A DNA stretch of 64,000 nucleotides from Symsagittifera roscoffensis (GCF_963678635.1 NC_087062.1:42048395-42112394); one strand, 5' to 3'. Counted from the first letter of the stretch, positions 22,835 to 33,190 are shown. Notes: generated by a model not told the origin, from the letters alone. A program made the numbers and translations.

Positions 22835-23183
22835 ATGGTAGAGTTGATGAACCCGTGCAGAATCTTAGACGTAATGATTCTAATTGGCACAAACAAAGTG
22901 TCCAGGAGCTTGGATGAAGAAGAAGCTCAATGGAAGTCAATGCTGGTATGCCTGCTTACCACAGTGTGGCAAAAATTTCAGTGCGCGGTACTGACCGTTT
23001 GCACCATACCGATGAGCACAAGAACACAGTCGTCCAAAGGAAGAAGGCACAATGAAAGAGTCGTTAGATGGAACATGTGATCGTGCGAAATCTGGCAAGT
23101 CGCAATGCTGGAAGAATGATCTTAATGCACTTGGAACATGAGCTGTGGGCTCTGGATCAGGCCAGATTTACCACTGATGGTGC
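22835..23183 (+). pseudogene. Host element 1 SGNH-hydrolase-like domain, 5' part
   Basis: The frame from 22835 has ILDVMILIGTNKVS: GTNK (22886-22897) is the SGNH block III, where element 3 has GTNN. AVLTVCTIPMSTRTQ follows near 22985, then RRHNERVVRWN. Block I (GDSL), present in element 3 at 57284, is deleted here. The sequence runs to the Asp-Gly of the C-terminal catalytic block, where the nested Ty3 element was inserted; the domain resumes at 30584. SGNH enzymes are Ser-Asp-His esterases or lipases. Confidence 0.65.
23179..23183. other. Target-site duplication, left copy (GGTGC)
   Basis: GGTGC directly precedes the TGTTAAA end of the Ty3 element and is repeated at 30579-30583 after its TTTGACA end. 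Comparison with uninterrupted homologous DNA at 57615-57640 confirms the site. Confidence 0.9.
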
Positions 23184-23533
23184 TGTTAAAAAAATTAGGA
23201 TAAACCGTCTATAGATTAATATTGGTGAAATTTAAACTAAGACTAATTTAAGACAAATCGGGTTAGGATTCCTACAATATTTTGTAGTTTTTTATTTAAG
23301 ACTAAATAAAAGACTAAGGTAACTACGCTATGATTACGAGATAATAAAAAGTTTGAATTAAGATTTAGTTTCACAAGATTGGTTGCATATCAAAATTAGA
23401 CAATGAACAATCTCTCTAGATCTACCAAAAGCCGGTGCGCTTTTGGCAGGTATTTTAAAATTAGCATGGTCATAGGTCAGAGCTTAATATAATTTAGAGG
23501 TTATAATGTTAGCCTAAAGTATCACCTTTGACA
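23184..23533 (-). repeat. 3' LTR of the nested Ty3 element
   Basis: Homologous along its length to 30259-30578, with an extra ~30 bp segment (TTTTTTATTTAAGACTAAAT region near 23290). On the minus strand it begins TGTCAAAGG and ends TTTTTAACA. Base differences between the two LTRs are numerous enough to show an old insertion; I did not count them. Confidence 0.92.
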
Positions 23534-23541
23534 TTCCCCGC
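23534..23541 (-). promoter_or_regulatory. Polypurine tract candidate of the nested Ty3 element
   Basis: On the minus strand GCGGGGAA directly precedes the 3' LTR start TGTCAAAGG. Its position and purine content fit a plus-strand primer. Confidence 0.5.
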
Positions 23542-24245
23542 GAAAAATTGGTTTTACTGTACTTTCACCACACAAAAGGAGTGTTCGGACACGGGATAGA
23601 TAGGTGGGTAAACTGGTCGGGAAAAGCCCACACAAAAGACCGGAGGGCGAGATAATAGCTTGATAATAGCACGATACTAGAGTAGTTCAATCATGAGATT
23701 ATTCCACGTTAGCGCCTGATGGTTGAGATAACCTAACTAAAATATATGCTTTTCGTTACACACAAAATTGTTCGGACTCGGGAATGGATAAGTGGGTACG
23801 CTGGCCGGGAAAAGCCCTGCAATAGGACTCCGTAGGCGAGATGATAGCACCCAAATGAACGTGAGTTTATCCCACGGTAGCACCCGATGGGTGAGATAAG
23901 GTTGGTAATTGAATAAATGTACTGTTTTATGACTCATGTTACAATTTAAGGTAGCTCGAGATAGTCCAATTGTGGCGTATTAGGCCGGTAGTGAGGTGAA
24001 TTTATAACTATAACTGCGTCATAATGTTAAGCAACATAGATCAGAAACAACAAAAAAATACTAAGTTTGAAGAGGGACTGACTGAGAGATTTCTGAAAGT
24101 TTGAGTTTTAATGACAAGGTTGCTATACCTCAGCAGATCTAAACTGCGTCCCGGTTTGCGGCTCGATTAATCGTCCATCTTCTCAGTTCATCGAGCGTCA
24201 TTGGCTGTCCTAAGAATTCTATCGCCGAAATTATAGAAGGAGAGT
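23542..24245 (-). other. 3' untranslated region of the Ty3 element with an imperfect duplication
   Basis: No frame of interest. A block of about 80 bp (GTTCGGACACGGGAT to GGGCGAGATAATAGC, from 23583) recurs about 186 bp later, from 23769. The phrase CCGATGGGTGAG occurs in one of the units and a variant, CCTGATGGTTGAG, in the other. Confidence 0.55.
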
Positions 24246-25400
24246 TTAGCCAGTCTGGATCAAGTACAATTGGGTTAGATACTGACTCCGTTGTTTCGGA
24301 GGGTAGGCCCGATGGGTGAAGTCGACTAGTGTGAACCTCGGGGCTATTTTAACCTTATTGCGTGGGTAAGCACTTGGGTTAGATGTACCGCTCGAATATC
24401 CAAAACTTTCTTCTAGCAAATCCACTGTCGTTGGATCCGGTGTCGACGGTGATGTCGGGGTTGTTAGGTCTACCACGTCAATTTGATGACTCTCCATTTC
24501 GATAGAGGTTGCCTCAATCGTTAGGTAGTATAATGGGGTGTGAAATCGATGAAGTGTTGGGACGTCTAAATTCTCATCCGATATGTCTACTACACTAGTA
24601 AACACTCTCTCATTGTTTGCTGGGGGCTGTCTAACTCGCATGGGTCTGGTGTTATGTCGTTCGTAAATACCGGGCAATTTGTTGGAGGACGTTGATTTCA
24701 CCGGTGATGAAGCTTTTCTCTTCGCAGTGCCGGAAAATTTCGCTGTTGTCTTGGTAGTAGTAACCTCTTCTTGTTGTTTCTCTGTTTCCGCGATTGTAAT
24801 CTGGTCGGCAATTTTTTCAGTTTTCGGGATTTTCAGGAGAAATTGGCAGTTTTTTGTTACCTTTGTCTGCTTCTTCGTGGCTGTCCAGCAAAGTTAGTGG
24901 TGGATTTAGATGAGATGTTGTGTTATTGTCTTCGGAGTCAAGATCGATCAGCGGAAATTCGGTCGTTTCTACTTTCGGTTTGGTCTGATCCGTGATTTCG
25001 ACTTTAAGATCTGCTTGATCTGGTGATGATTATTCCAGTGACTTTTCTGGATCGGTTGCAGTTTTGGTCCTGAATTCCTTTGGTGAAATTAGGTCGCTGG
25101 CGTTGTCGTCTGATGAGTTTTTTGTTGAATTGTTCGTCGCTCTGTGTTCGTTTTCACAAATACTCAGATGGTCGGGTTTGCCCATCGGGCTTGACTCGTG
25201 GTCACTTTCGAGGCCAATCGCGAATCTCAATCTTTTTCGTTGCTCTTTCTCCTCTCTAAGGAGTGTCTTTCGAGAACTATTCATCGCCGCGTTCCGCCTC
25301 GCAATATCGAGCTCTTCAAATTTAGCCTGGAGGTTTCTTTTCTTTTGAGTCGCTCTTGAACTTTTGAAACCGACATTTATTTGAGGTCTCGTGTTCTTCC
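24246..25400 (-). pseudogene. Third open region of the Ty3 element, unknown function
   Basis: Downstream of Pol, coding character continues on the minus strand. A 25284-25030 frame is rich in Lys, Arg, Ser and Asn; a readable Glu/Asp-rich stretch follows; the frame 24701-24246 (MKSTSSNKLPGIYERHN...) is rich in Thr, Pro and Ser. The position corresponds to env in errantiviruses, but there is no signal peptide, no transmembrane segment and no Cys pattern, so I do not call it an envelope. It may be an accessory or disordered Gag-like protein. Confidence 0.45.
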
Positions 25401-25431
25401 TCAGGCCCTTTGTTGCATAGAATTTGACTAA

Positions 25432-25894
25432 TTAATTTTTCTTTCTCGGGCTCGGTTTCTTCATAGCTGGTTGTCTTTTGATGGCTAAATCAGATTTACG
25501 TATTATTTTTCCATTTCTTAATGTAATTGTGTGGGCTGATTCCCTTACTATTTCCTCCTTGAGTTCTTTATAGAATGGTTCACTCTTCGATCTATCCTGA
25601 ATTTTTCTATATATAGTGGTCTTACCCGGCGGGATGTTCAGCACTGAGTTTTTTATGCCCAAGGCGAGAGAGCACCTTCACTGGAGACCCAGCACTGGTT
25701 GGGACATATCTCACAGCATTAGAATTATCATCAGAAGATATTGAGTTCTCGTCCAGATCTCCGTGCTCAATATCGTCGGGGGCGTTCCAGTCGTGTCTTT
25801 TTTTTCGACTCATGAATTTTCGGCCCTTATCTATGCATAACAAGGTTTTGTTCCAATCAAGGTTATCTGAGGATAGTATTTGGGGATCTAACAA
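25432..25894 (-). pseudogene. Ty3 element Pol C-terminal tail
   Basis: Two overlapping frames (25894-25622 and 25662-25432) continue the integrase. The first is acidic (DDIEHGDLDENS), the second basic with NSVLNIPPGKTTIYRK and a Lys/Arg-rich end. Integrase C-terminal domains of Ty3 elements are often of this kind and bind DNA or chromatin. A one-base shift near 25640 separates the frames. Confidence 0.6.
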
Positions 25895-26918
25895 AGTGTG
25901 CTTCGAAGGGAGAGCAGTTAAACGACTGTTGTGTTACCGTTCTTAGGCATTTTATTATCTTCAGTAATGCAGATTCTAGTGATAGTTTTGGGCGTTCTTG
26001 TGCCATAACCAAGAGCTTTTCCTTAATGGTTCTAATTATGCGTTCGACTAATCCCGTGGCTCTATGGTCACCCACTGGGCTAAATATAACCTTTATGTTA
26101 TGTTCGTGGCAAAATTCTCTAACTTCTTTGGAGATAAAACCAGATCCCTGATCTGTTCTGATAGTTCTAGGTATCTCATGTAGAGCTATGTATTTGCTAA
26201 GAAAATTTATGATAGATTTTGCCGATGTGCTGGATGTTATTTGAGCAGAAGGGAATTTTGAAAATCTCTCCACGCATACCAATATGTATTTTTTGGTTCC
26301 CCATACTAGTGGTAACGGACCGTCAAAATCTAATTCTATTTCTTGGTTTGGTTCTTCGACTGTTGGGAGTTTCCCGAGGGTATTATGGTTTGAAAGAGGT
26401 TTCAAATTTTTACCTGTTTTAACGCACTCAATACAGCTTTCGCCGTGGACTTGGATCTCACGATATATTTTTGGCCACCAGATGTATTGGGTTGCCAGAC
26501 TTTTCATTGCAAACTGGCCTGGGTGGGCTTCGTGTAAACGGTGGTGCATTGTCGATTTCAAGCATGCCGGGATAACAATTCGATTGTTCAAATAAAGACA
26601 TCCTCCGCTGACGTGTAAATTATTCATGTACGATTTATAGTAATTTCCCAATTGTAAAATATCTTGTTTGCGGTCTTCCTCAATTGCTTTATTTATTTTT
26701 TTCAATACTAGATCTTGTTTCGATAATAAAGACATAAATTTCGAATCGAATATTTCTGGCCAAGAGAATGGAAATATGTTAATTTTGACTGTTTTCTTCT
26801 TACTAGGTGATCTTTGTAAGGGATTATCCGACGGATTGCTAGTACTTGGTGTTAAAGTATCCATGTTTTCATTTTTAGAATGTTCTATCTCTTCAGTAAG
26901 TTCTAGTTGTTCGGCCAT
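25863..26918 (-). pseudogene. Ty3 element integrase
   Basis: This is the longest open frame of the element, 351 codons. The first 90 residues are charged linker. The zinc-binding part (HHRLHEAHPGQFAMKSL to CIECVKTG) keeps the HHCC ligands. The DDE core shows LDFDGPLPLVWG, RTDQGSGF and GLVERIIRTIKEKL, with all three acidic residues present. This module would insert cDNA and leave the 5-bp duplication. The frame ends shortly after SPNTIL by a frameshift. Confidence 0.9.
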
Positions 26919-27329
26919 ATCTTTAAGTGTTTTGTAGTTTGTAAAAAAATTGTTGATTTTTCAGGATGAGTCACAATCTTCCGTTCGCGAGTGAGATTTT
27001 TGGCACACTGAAATGTTAGAGTAGTTAACTATAGCTTGGAAAGTTTCAGCGGCGTTCGCAATTCGTTTCTCACGTTCTATTTCTTGGCAGGTCATATGAT
27101 CTGTCGACTGGCCAATCGTATTGCAGTGTATGACGTCATGTGCTAAGAAATGTTTTGAGAATTTATTTCTTATTTGCGGCCTTTAATTTCTCGGCATCAG
27201 ATGATCAAAACCTAGGAGTGTACTAATTTGATTTACCCAGGTGATAAAAAGTTTTTCGTCGTCGAGTGAGACCGGTAAAGTAAATGTTCAACGGTAAAAT
27301 TGAACGGTAGTAATTTGTCTGCCCAACGG

Positions 27330-27682
27330 GTGAGACGTGATTGTGCCGTTTTAGTGTATTTGTTGTCTCTCAGTGCTCCTATTAAGGCTTAATGGTCTGT
27401 TAGAATTGAGAATTATTTGCCCAGTAAATAGTTTTTAAAATGATTCAATGCCCACACTAGACCCAGCAATTCAAGTTCATTGGAGCTGTATTTTAGTTCA
27501 GCAACATTCAAAAATCTGCTAGCAAACGCTACGGTTTTCCAATTCCTCCGATGGTCTTGTTCGATGGACGCGCCCAGTCCCAAATCAGATGCGTCGCATT
27601 TCACTCGGGTATTCAGTTTTACATCGAAGTGATGATTCGTTACCGTGTTACAAATTTCATTCTTAATTTTTTTCAAACGCAT
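27330..27682 (-). pseudogene. Ty3 element RNase H
   Basis: The frame 27682-27413 contains CDASDLGLGASIEQ (first catalytic Asp) and SSNELELLGLVWALNHF (Glu), typical of Ty3 RNase H. A stop after FKNYLLGK precedes the rest of the domain (TDH near 27396, LTRWADKLLPF near 27330), still readable downstream. It degrades template RNA during reverse transcription. Confidence 0.8.
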
Positions 27683-28600
27683 CGACGTGCTCTGTGGACC
27701 ACTTGAATGGTTTGTTTTTCTGCATTAGTTCTCTAAACGGTGCTGATAAAGACGCCAAATGTGGTATAAACTTGTTGAATTGGTTAATAGGTCCCACTAG
27801 TGATCTTATATCTTTGATACAACTTGGTTCTTTCAGGTTTTTGATAGCGTCAGATTTAGGTATTAGTGGTGTCGTCCCTTTTGCATCGATTTTAAATCCC
27901 AACCATTCTATGTTATGAGTCACGAATGTGCATTTTTCCCATTTTATGGCTAATCTTTTGTCGTCTAGCGTTTTTAAAACGTTGATAACTAGTTTTTTGT
28001 GTTCATCCTTGCTACCCACGGTAGCAATTAAGATGTCGTCAAGGTAACAATGAGTGTTTGGTAGTTTTTCCGTCAGACGGTCCATTATGCGTTGAAATTC
28101 ATTAGGCATATCGCTTAGTCCATAGAATCCGATTTTAAAACGGTAAGAGCCTGTTACTTCTCCCCCCACCATGTTGAAATTACATTGGTTAAAGCCAATA
28201 AAGCCTTGGCTTTTTTGAAAGTGGTATTTTGCTATATGCGTACTTTAGATCGATCGATGAGAACCAAATTTTTTTTTGTAACGCTAATCGTAACAGCTAC
28301 GTTATTAATAAATTCAAATAGATTCGGTATTTGATATCTAATGCGAAATATCTGTTTGTCAGGTAATTTCGAGTTTAATGCTAGTTGAATTGATCCGTCT
28401 CTTTTGGCTGTTATTACGATAGGGGAGATGAAACAATCTTCAGAGCATCTAGACAGTTTTTCGATGTGGCCATCTCTTAGTAGTTGGTCAATACATAGTT
28501 TTACTTTAGGGAGAAGATGAATTGGAATGTGTTTCCCCTTTACCTGTATTGGCTTTATTGGTTCGTTTAAATAAGTGTTAATTAAAAAATTCTTTGATCT
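27663..28600 (-). pseudogene. Ty3 element reverse transcriptase
   Basis: Blocks in order on the minus strand: CFISPIVITAKRDGSIQLAL near 28430, QIPNLFEFINNVA near 28330, SSIDLKYAYSKIP near 28245 (first catalytic Asp), then the open frame from 28172 with FKIGFYGLSDMPNEFQRIMD and CYLDDILIAT near 28040 (the catalytic YLDD). A T-run near 28270 and an A-run just after it shift the frame. The palm and thumb are otherwise well preserved. RT copies the element RNA into cDNA. Confidence 0.85.
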
Positions 28601-28843
28601 ACCGTATCTTTTTATGAGGTCTCAAAATTGTCTTAATATGTATGCTTTAAACTCACTTTGTGATGGTGTATCTTTCTCAGGTTTCTTGTCCGATTCAAAT
28701 CTTATTTGATTGACGTCTATCCCGATGGGTGATCCTTTCTGAGTTCTCCGTTGCTCTGGCCCGTTGGGTGGAGGTTGTTTCTGGAGTACTACTATTCCCA
28801 GGTTTGGTAATATGTCGTTTCCGAGGCGATTTCTTTCTGCACC

Positions 28844-29060
28844 TTAGGTAATGAATAGTTTCTGATAACTAGCGTCCCAACCCTTCGATCGAATTCTCAC
28901 CCGAACTCTTCCAAAGATAGTTATTGTGCTCCCAAAGCCTTGGTAAGCTTTCTTTGTTAGTTCGTCCACGGGTTCTAGTTTTAAAAATCTATCTCGTATC
29001 TTCAGTTCGTGAAGTAAGTATTTTTTCATGAATGAGACTGGACTTGCTGAGTCAATTTGT
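28844..29060 (-). pseudogene. Ty3 element aspartic protease
   Basis: In minus reading, IQIDSASPVSFMKKY places the active-site Asp-Ser-Ala at 29053-29045. A GRVRVRI segment later in the domain would form a beta strand. Retroviral-type proteases act as dimers and cleave Gag-Pol. The frame ends at 28844, after which the RT connection region continues in another frame. Confidence 0.65.
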
Positions 29061-29402
29061 ATTTCTGTGCAGTAACAATAAATATTTTCCCAGAGATACC
29101 ATCAACGTTTTTTTTAGTTTTAAGTCTTCGTGGTTAAATACGGTTCTCAGTCCGCTTTCGATCTTGTCTTCGACTGCATTTATTTGGGTATCCATATCCA
29201 CTGCTAGAACTATAAAATCATCTAAGTTGACTTCGAATTCGGGATTTTCCTGCGGGTTAGCCCTGGTGTTTTCTTTTTCCTTGGTTGTTTGGATTTTTTT
29301 CTACTATGTTTCTTTTTGTTCTTGCTGAACTCCTGCAGTGTTTTGCAAAGTGGCCTTTGCGTCCGCACGTATTGCAGTTTCTGTCTCTAGCTTGGCATGT
29401 AG

Positions 29403-29624
29403 TTAGATGTCCTTACCACAGTTGCGGCACTTATTGTTTTCGACGATATTTAGAGTCGGTTCGTTTTTGATGTATTGTGGTCTATGTACCGCATTATAGG
29501 CAGGGAATTTTAGGTATTGTTGATGAATTTTGGTACTTTTCTCATGGACTAGTACATAAGATAGTACGTTTTCTGGAGTCAAGTATTCGATGCAAAATTT
29601 CGTTTGAATTTCAACGTTTCGCAT
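29403..29624 (-). pseudogene. Ty3 element Gag C-terminus with a zinc-knuckle start
   Basis: This 73-residue frame ends NNKCRNCGKDI, the first half of a CCHC knuckle (CX2C). The neighbouring frame just downstream, about 29400-29330, holds further Cys and His positions. The frame break at 29403 falls inside the knuckle. Nucleocapsid function is inferred from position and motif. Confidence 0.55.
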
Positions 29625-29699
29625 GTTTGTAATGAAGATGTCTCTGACTAGCTCAGACTCGAGCTCCCCCAGCTTACAGTTTTTTGCTAATTCGGATAG

Positions 29700-30259
29700 T
29701 ATTTCATGGAATTTCTCTAAAGACTCGTTCTCTTTCTGTCTCCGACCAAAGAATTTAAATTTTTCGTATGTTAGATTTGTAGTAACCGTAAATTAGTTTT
29801 GAGTATTTCCCAGAATTCAGCAAAGTTAATATCCAGTATTCTTTTCCCAGGATTTTTATGTGAGAAGTATTTCTGTCCTTCTCTTCCGAAAGCCAGGTAT
29901 AATTGTGACTTTAACTTCTTGTCAATATCTCCGATTCGAAGTCCGTTGAATTTTGCATTGTCTTCTGCCTTCCTCCTTCTCATTTCTTCGTTGTAATTTT
30001 GGATAGCTATTTGGTGTTTTTCTTCTTTTTCCACCCGACGGGCTTGATTATCGGATGGTTCCGCTGGTTCTGCCATTGGGTATGCTAATTCGGTTCTTAC
30101 CGGTGGGTTGATTACATCTTCAATGTCCACGGAATCTTTCGCGATGATAGTTAGTTGGAACTTTTCCGACCACCTTTCCCAGTCGTGTTGGTTTTCCCTC
30201 AATGTGTTGTTCCAAAAAAACTCTAGTCCTCGTAGGTTCGACTCGTTTGACTGCGCCAT
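29700..30259 (-). pseudogene. Ty3 element Gag, N-terminal part
   Basis: The frame from 30259 to 29771 gives 162 residues starting MAQSNESNLRGLEFFWNN. It contains W-rich and charged segments (DWERWSEKFQL), an Ala/Glu/Lys-rich helix and AFGREGQKYFSHKNP near its end. It then breaks and continues in another frame to about 29640. Gag would form the particle core. The start codon is fixed by the LTR/PBS junction and overlaps the PBS. Confidence 0.75.
30249..30258 (-). promoter_or_regulatory. Primer-binding site of the nested Ty3 element, tRNA-Ser type
   Basis: On the minus strand TGGCGCAGTC follows the LTR end ACA with no gap. It is complementary to a tRNA 3' end ...GACTGCGCCA, as in tRNA-Ser of insects, which primes 17.6/297-type Ty3 elements. 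The same bases form codons 1-4 of gag (ATG GCG CAG TC). Confidence 0.75.
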
Positions 30260-30578
30260 GTTAAAAAAATAGAATAAACCGATTATAGGTTAAAATTGGT
30301 TCAACTTCTACTAAAACTAATTTAAGACAGATCGGGTTAGGATTCCCACAATTTGTTTGCAAGGTAACTACGCTAAGATTAAGAGATGATAAAAAGGTTA
30401 AATTAAGATTTAGTTTCACAAGATTGGTTGCATATCAAAATTAGACAAAGAACAGTCTCTCTAGATCTACCAAAAGCCATTGCGCTTTTGGCAGATATTT
30501 TTAAATTAGCATGGTCATAGGTCAGAGCTTAATATAACTTGGAGGTTATAATGTTAGCATAGAGTATCACCTTTGACA
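30259..30578 (-). repeat. 5' LTR of the nested Ty3 element
   Basis: This is the promoter-side LTR in minus-strand reading. Its last base (plus 30259) also provides the A of the gag ATG. It carries the same ends as the left LTR and is flanked by GGTGC. Confidence 0.92.
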
Positions 30579-30583
30579 GGTGC
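30579..30583. other. Target-site duplication, right copy (GGTGC)
   Basis: Second copy of the 5-bp duplication; host coding sequence (AHFDSIEG) resumes across it. Confidence 0.9.
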
Positions 30584-30820
30584 ACATTTTGACAGTATAG
30601 AAGGACAAGGCTGGATAAACCGTGTTTTTCAGGAGCAACTGGATGAGTTAGAGATTGATTTATTTGACACTGGAGAAGAGAAGAAGTGACGAACGTGCCG
30701 GCGATTCCGACCATTGTGCCCTGTAATCTGGAGACACGCCTGGGATTAGTCCCGGCCGTGCCACAAGTAATGCAGAGCTCAAGCAAGCAAAAAAAGAGGT
30801 CAGACATATTGGATTGACTG
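30584..30820 (+). pseudogene. Host element 1 SGNH-like domain, 3' part
   Basis: The host frame resumes with the last His of the Asp-Gly-Ala-His motif (split by the Ty3 insertion) followed by FDSIEGQGWINRVFQEQLDELEIDLFDTG. This matches 57631-57735 in element 3. A stop follows at about 30686, as in element 3. The domain would be an alpha/beta SGNH esterase fold; the copy is inactivated by the insertion and by upstream loss of block I. Confidence 0.65.
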
Positions 30821-30824
30821 GCTG

Positions 30825-31268
30825 AAGCACCAGTGAGGAGGACCGTTCATCCCCGACGAAGATTGGGATCAGTCAATCAAACGGTGGATACGCTCTCAGG
30901 CACCTCCAGATCTGAGACAACGACGAGTATGAGCGGAAAGGAGCGACGTCAGTATAGAAGTTCCCTGATGTGGTCGAGACCAATTCCGTCCCCCTGGCAT
31001 GTTTACAAACAACATCTAATGAAGCTGAACCTTCAGACAGTAAGATTTACAGCTGAAGCGATGAGAATGCTGAATGGCGCGAGCCTATCAGTGAATGAAC
31101 TATACTCGATCGTGGGAGTAGACTGGCTGATAGCAGCCGGAATTAACTTCAGCTCTAAGAGAGGATTACAGTTTGCTGACCTTGAGGGACTGCCCTCAAA
31201 CAACACCATGGGTCCTCCGATTGCCATACCTTTGCCAGACGTAAAAATGTATCATAGTGACCAGAATT
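30825..31268 (+). pseudogene. Host element 1 linker plus conserved unknown domain (VDWLIAAG)
   Basis: The 145-codon frame starts with a basic, Ser/Thr/Arg-rich linker (RRTVHPRRRLGSVNQ). It then has a compact domain with MLNGASLSVNELYSI, GVDWLIAAGINFSS and FADLEGLPSNNTMGP. Element 3 has the same order at 57884-58320. I do not recognise the domain. Conservation between copies points to a real protein segment rather than spurious coding. Confidence 0.6.
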
Positions 31269-31399
31269 GAGAAGAAAGACCAGAGAGATTTTTGACCAAA
31301 AGAGCACCAACGGGGAAAGATGTGAAGATGTTTAAGCAAGTGCGAGCACCTCCGGCTCATGTGAAAAAAGAGCTTATCCGAAGACAGTAGCCCAAAGAG

Positions 31400-32276
31400 G
31401 TGATGCTGAAAGATACGATTATTTGATATTTCGAATAGACGAGACCATCGTCGCAGCGTACGATAAAGCAGAGGTGAGATAAGCAAAAAAAAAATCGGCG
31501 ATTACCAGTTCGGACATCAAGCATACCTCTAAGGCGTTGTTTTGGCCCGACGTAGAAATTTTGGCGGGAACCGACCTGGATTGGAGGCAATCCATATTAA
31601 TGGCGATCGGCTTTCAACGACAAACCAAAAAGAATCCAATCACAATCGTGTTCGCCGGCTTAATGATCACCTGCATAATAGAGATCTCCTGAGCAGACTC
31701 AGAGAGCCTACAATGACGGAAGACGCAGTGTGGCCAGAAATCAAAGACATTTTGGAGTCCATGGGCGATATCATGGATGTGTTAAAGGAAGTCGAATTCC
31801 AGAAGATAACGCCAAAGCCAGTGTTCATGTTGTCTGCGGGATATGCTTAACTCCCGGATGGACTAAAGTTTGTGTATGCAATGATAGCGCTAATCTCAGA
31901 TTGAAAATATGATATGAACATACCTGCCCCAAACTGCGAAAGGGACGCGAGGAATCTGAGGCTTATTCGGTCAGAATTGCCTGCAGCATGGTCGGATATC
32001 TCAAACGCTGTGAGAGGATTGAAGGATCGTTTGCTACACATGCTGGTCTTGGATGAAGTGTTGGGTTTCGAACTGTCCAATTTAAGCAAACAGCCCAAGT
32101 TGAAGCCGGGGGTCGACGAAAATCACCGAGTGCTAGTGGTAATTTCAAATGATTTGTGGTTTAGAGGAATGGAAATCAAGAAACAGAAAAGAGGCAGAAC
32201 GCAAAAAAACCGAAAGCTCAATTGGAAACTACGGTTTTGCGAACGAAGCCAGAGGCGAATAAATGGCTGCACTTAA
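31400..32276 (+). pseudogene. Host element 1 second SGNH-like segment and following region
   Basis: Parts lie in different frames. RRLNDHLHNRDLLSRL near 31660 corresponds to AGINDH in element 3, with a one-base loss breaking the GxND phrase. DAVWPEIKDILESMGDIMD and LPDGLKFVYAM follow (a stop at the TAA near 31848 splits them). The frame 31914-32276 has AAWSDISNAVRGLKD and LVLDEVLGFELSNL. See the element 3 counterpart at 58476 for the better copy. Confidence 0.5.
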
Positions 32277-33190
32277 CTACTCGAATTGCAGCTTTGGGCA
32301 TGGACTCCTTCGAGCAAGGCCCAGCGATGATCACAAAGATTCACGCCTACCTAGTGAAAGAACTGAATTTAGCGGAGAATGCAAAAGCAAAGTCAGCAGA
32401 ATTCATAGACAGAGTCCCCCAGATAACACTCGAGGCATTCTGGACACAGAACCTGAGAGAAGAAGAAGATTTCTACAGGACAGATACTATGTTAGAAGGG
32501 TTGGGAGCAGGATGGACCGCGTTCTTCCTGGCAAAAATCTACCCGGCTCTCTCTCGTTATATGATAAAGGAATTCCTCAAAGCAGTTACGGAATTATCTA
32601 TCGTCGTGATTCTAAGACTTTTTGTGACGTTTGGAGCAGAATCTTTTGTGAATGGATCAGCAGTGCTGCTCACTGAAAGAAGACAGAATCTACGACTGGA
32701 TGGACTCCGGACATTAATTGCGACCACGCATGGAAAGTAAGGAGGATTGATAAAATTAACCCGCTACCCAGAGCAGGTGAGAGAGAATGTGAAAAAGTTC
32801 GACATGAAACGATCTACGGACTCTTGGACTAAAATACTGGATCTGAGACGCATTCTGATCTAATACCTCCTACAACAGAATCGCTTTGGAACCAGAAAAG
32901 ACAAGACGATAGAAAAAGAGGAGGATGCATGACGTTAGGCGGCGGCCATGCCCCTACTAACTAATTTAAGCCTAACTATGAGGAATGATCCCTTAGCACT
33001 GATCAGGGGAGTCAGCAGCGATTTTGTGACAATGATATTTGGTCCAGCAAAGACGTTCGTTTTCCCTGATACAAAAGTGGAAGCCTATAGAAATTCGGTG
33101 GTGCACCTGAACCTCATCTCAGCAGTGGACGCTAGCATACGCAATTGGTGTGAGCAAAATGTGGTGCGCGAGTTGATGAGTGATGAGTGA
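32222..33190 (+). pseudogene. Host element 1 downstream module, conserved unknown segment 1
   Basis: The frame 32222-32740 (ALGMDSFEQGP, TMLEGLGAGWTAFFLAKIYP, TEDTVLL-like stretch), then after stops 32948-33190 (MPLLTNLSLTMRNDPLALIRG, HLNLISAVDASIRNW). It corresponds to 59270-60240 in element 3. It is predicted to be mostly helical, with no known catalytic motif visible. Two in-frame stops near 32740 and 32862 and a frame change break this copy. Confidence 0.55.

Larger units (their letters stand above)
23184..30578 (-). mobile_element. Nested Ty3/gypsy LTR retrotransposon, full length but decayed
   Basis: Two LTRs bound the element (23184-23533 and 30259-30578), beginning TGT and ending ACA in either reading. 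Flanks are GGTGC at 23179-23183 and 30579-30583, a 5-bp target duplication. Order on the minus strand: PBS, gag, zinc knuckle, protease, RT, RNase H, integrase, a third open region, PPT, LTR. This is the Ty3/gypsy order. Multiple frameshifts and stops show an old insertion. Host SGNH coding sequence is continuous across the insertion once one GGTGC is removed. Confidence 0.95.

Noticed and set aside
24246-25400. Envelope gene in the Ty3 element
   Set aside because: No signal peptide, transmembrane segment, cleavage site or Cys pattern.
24679-29470. Plus-strand frames, some hydrophobic and membrane-like
   Set aside because: Antisense to the minus-strand Ty3 element; hydrophobicity is the complement of charged codons.
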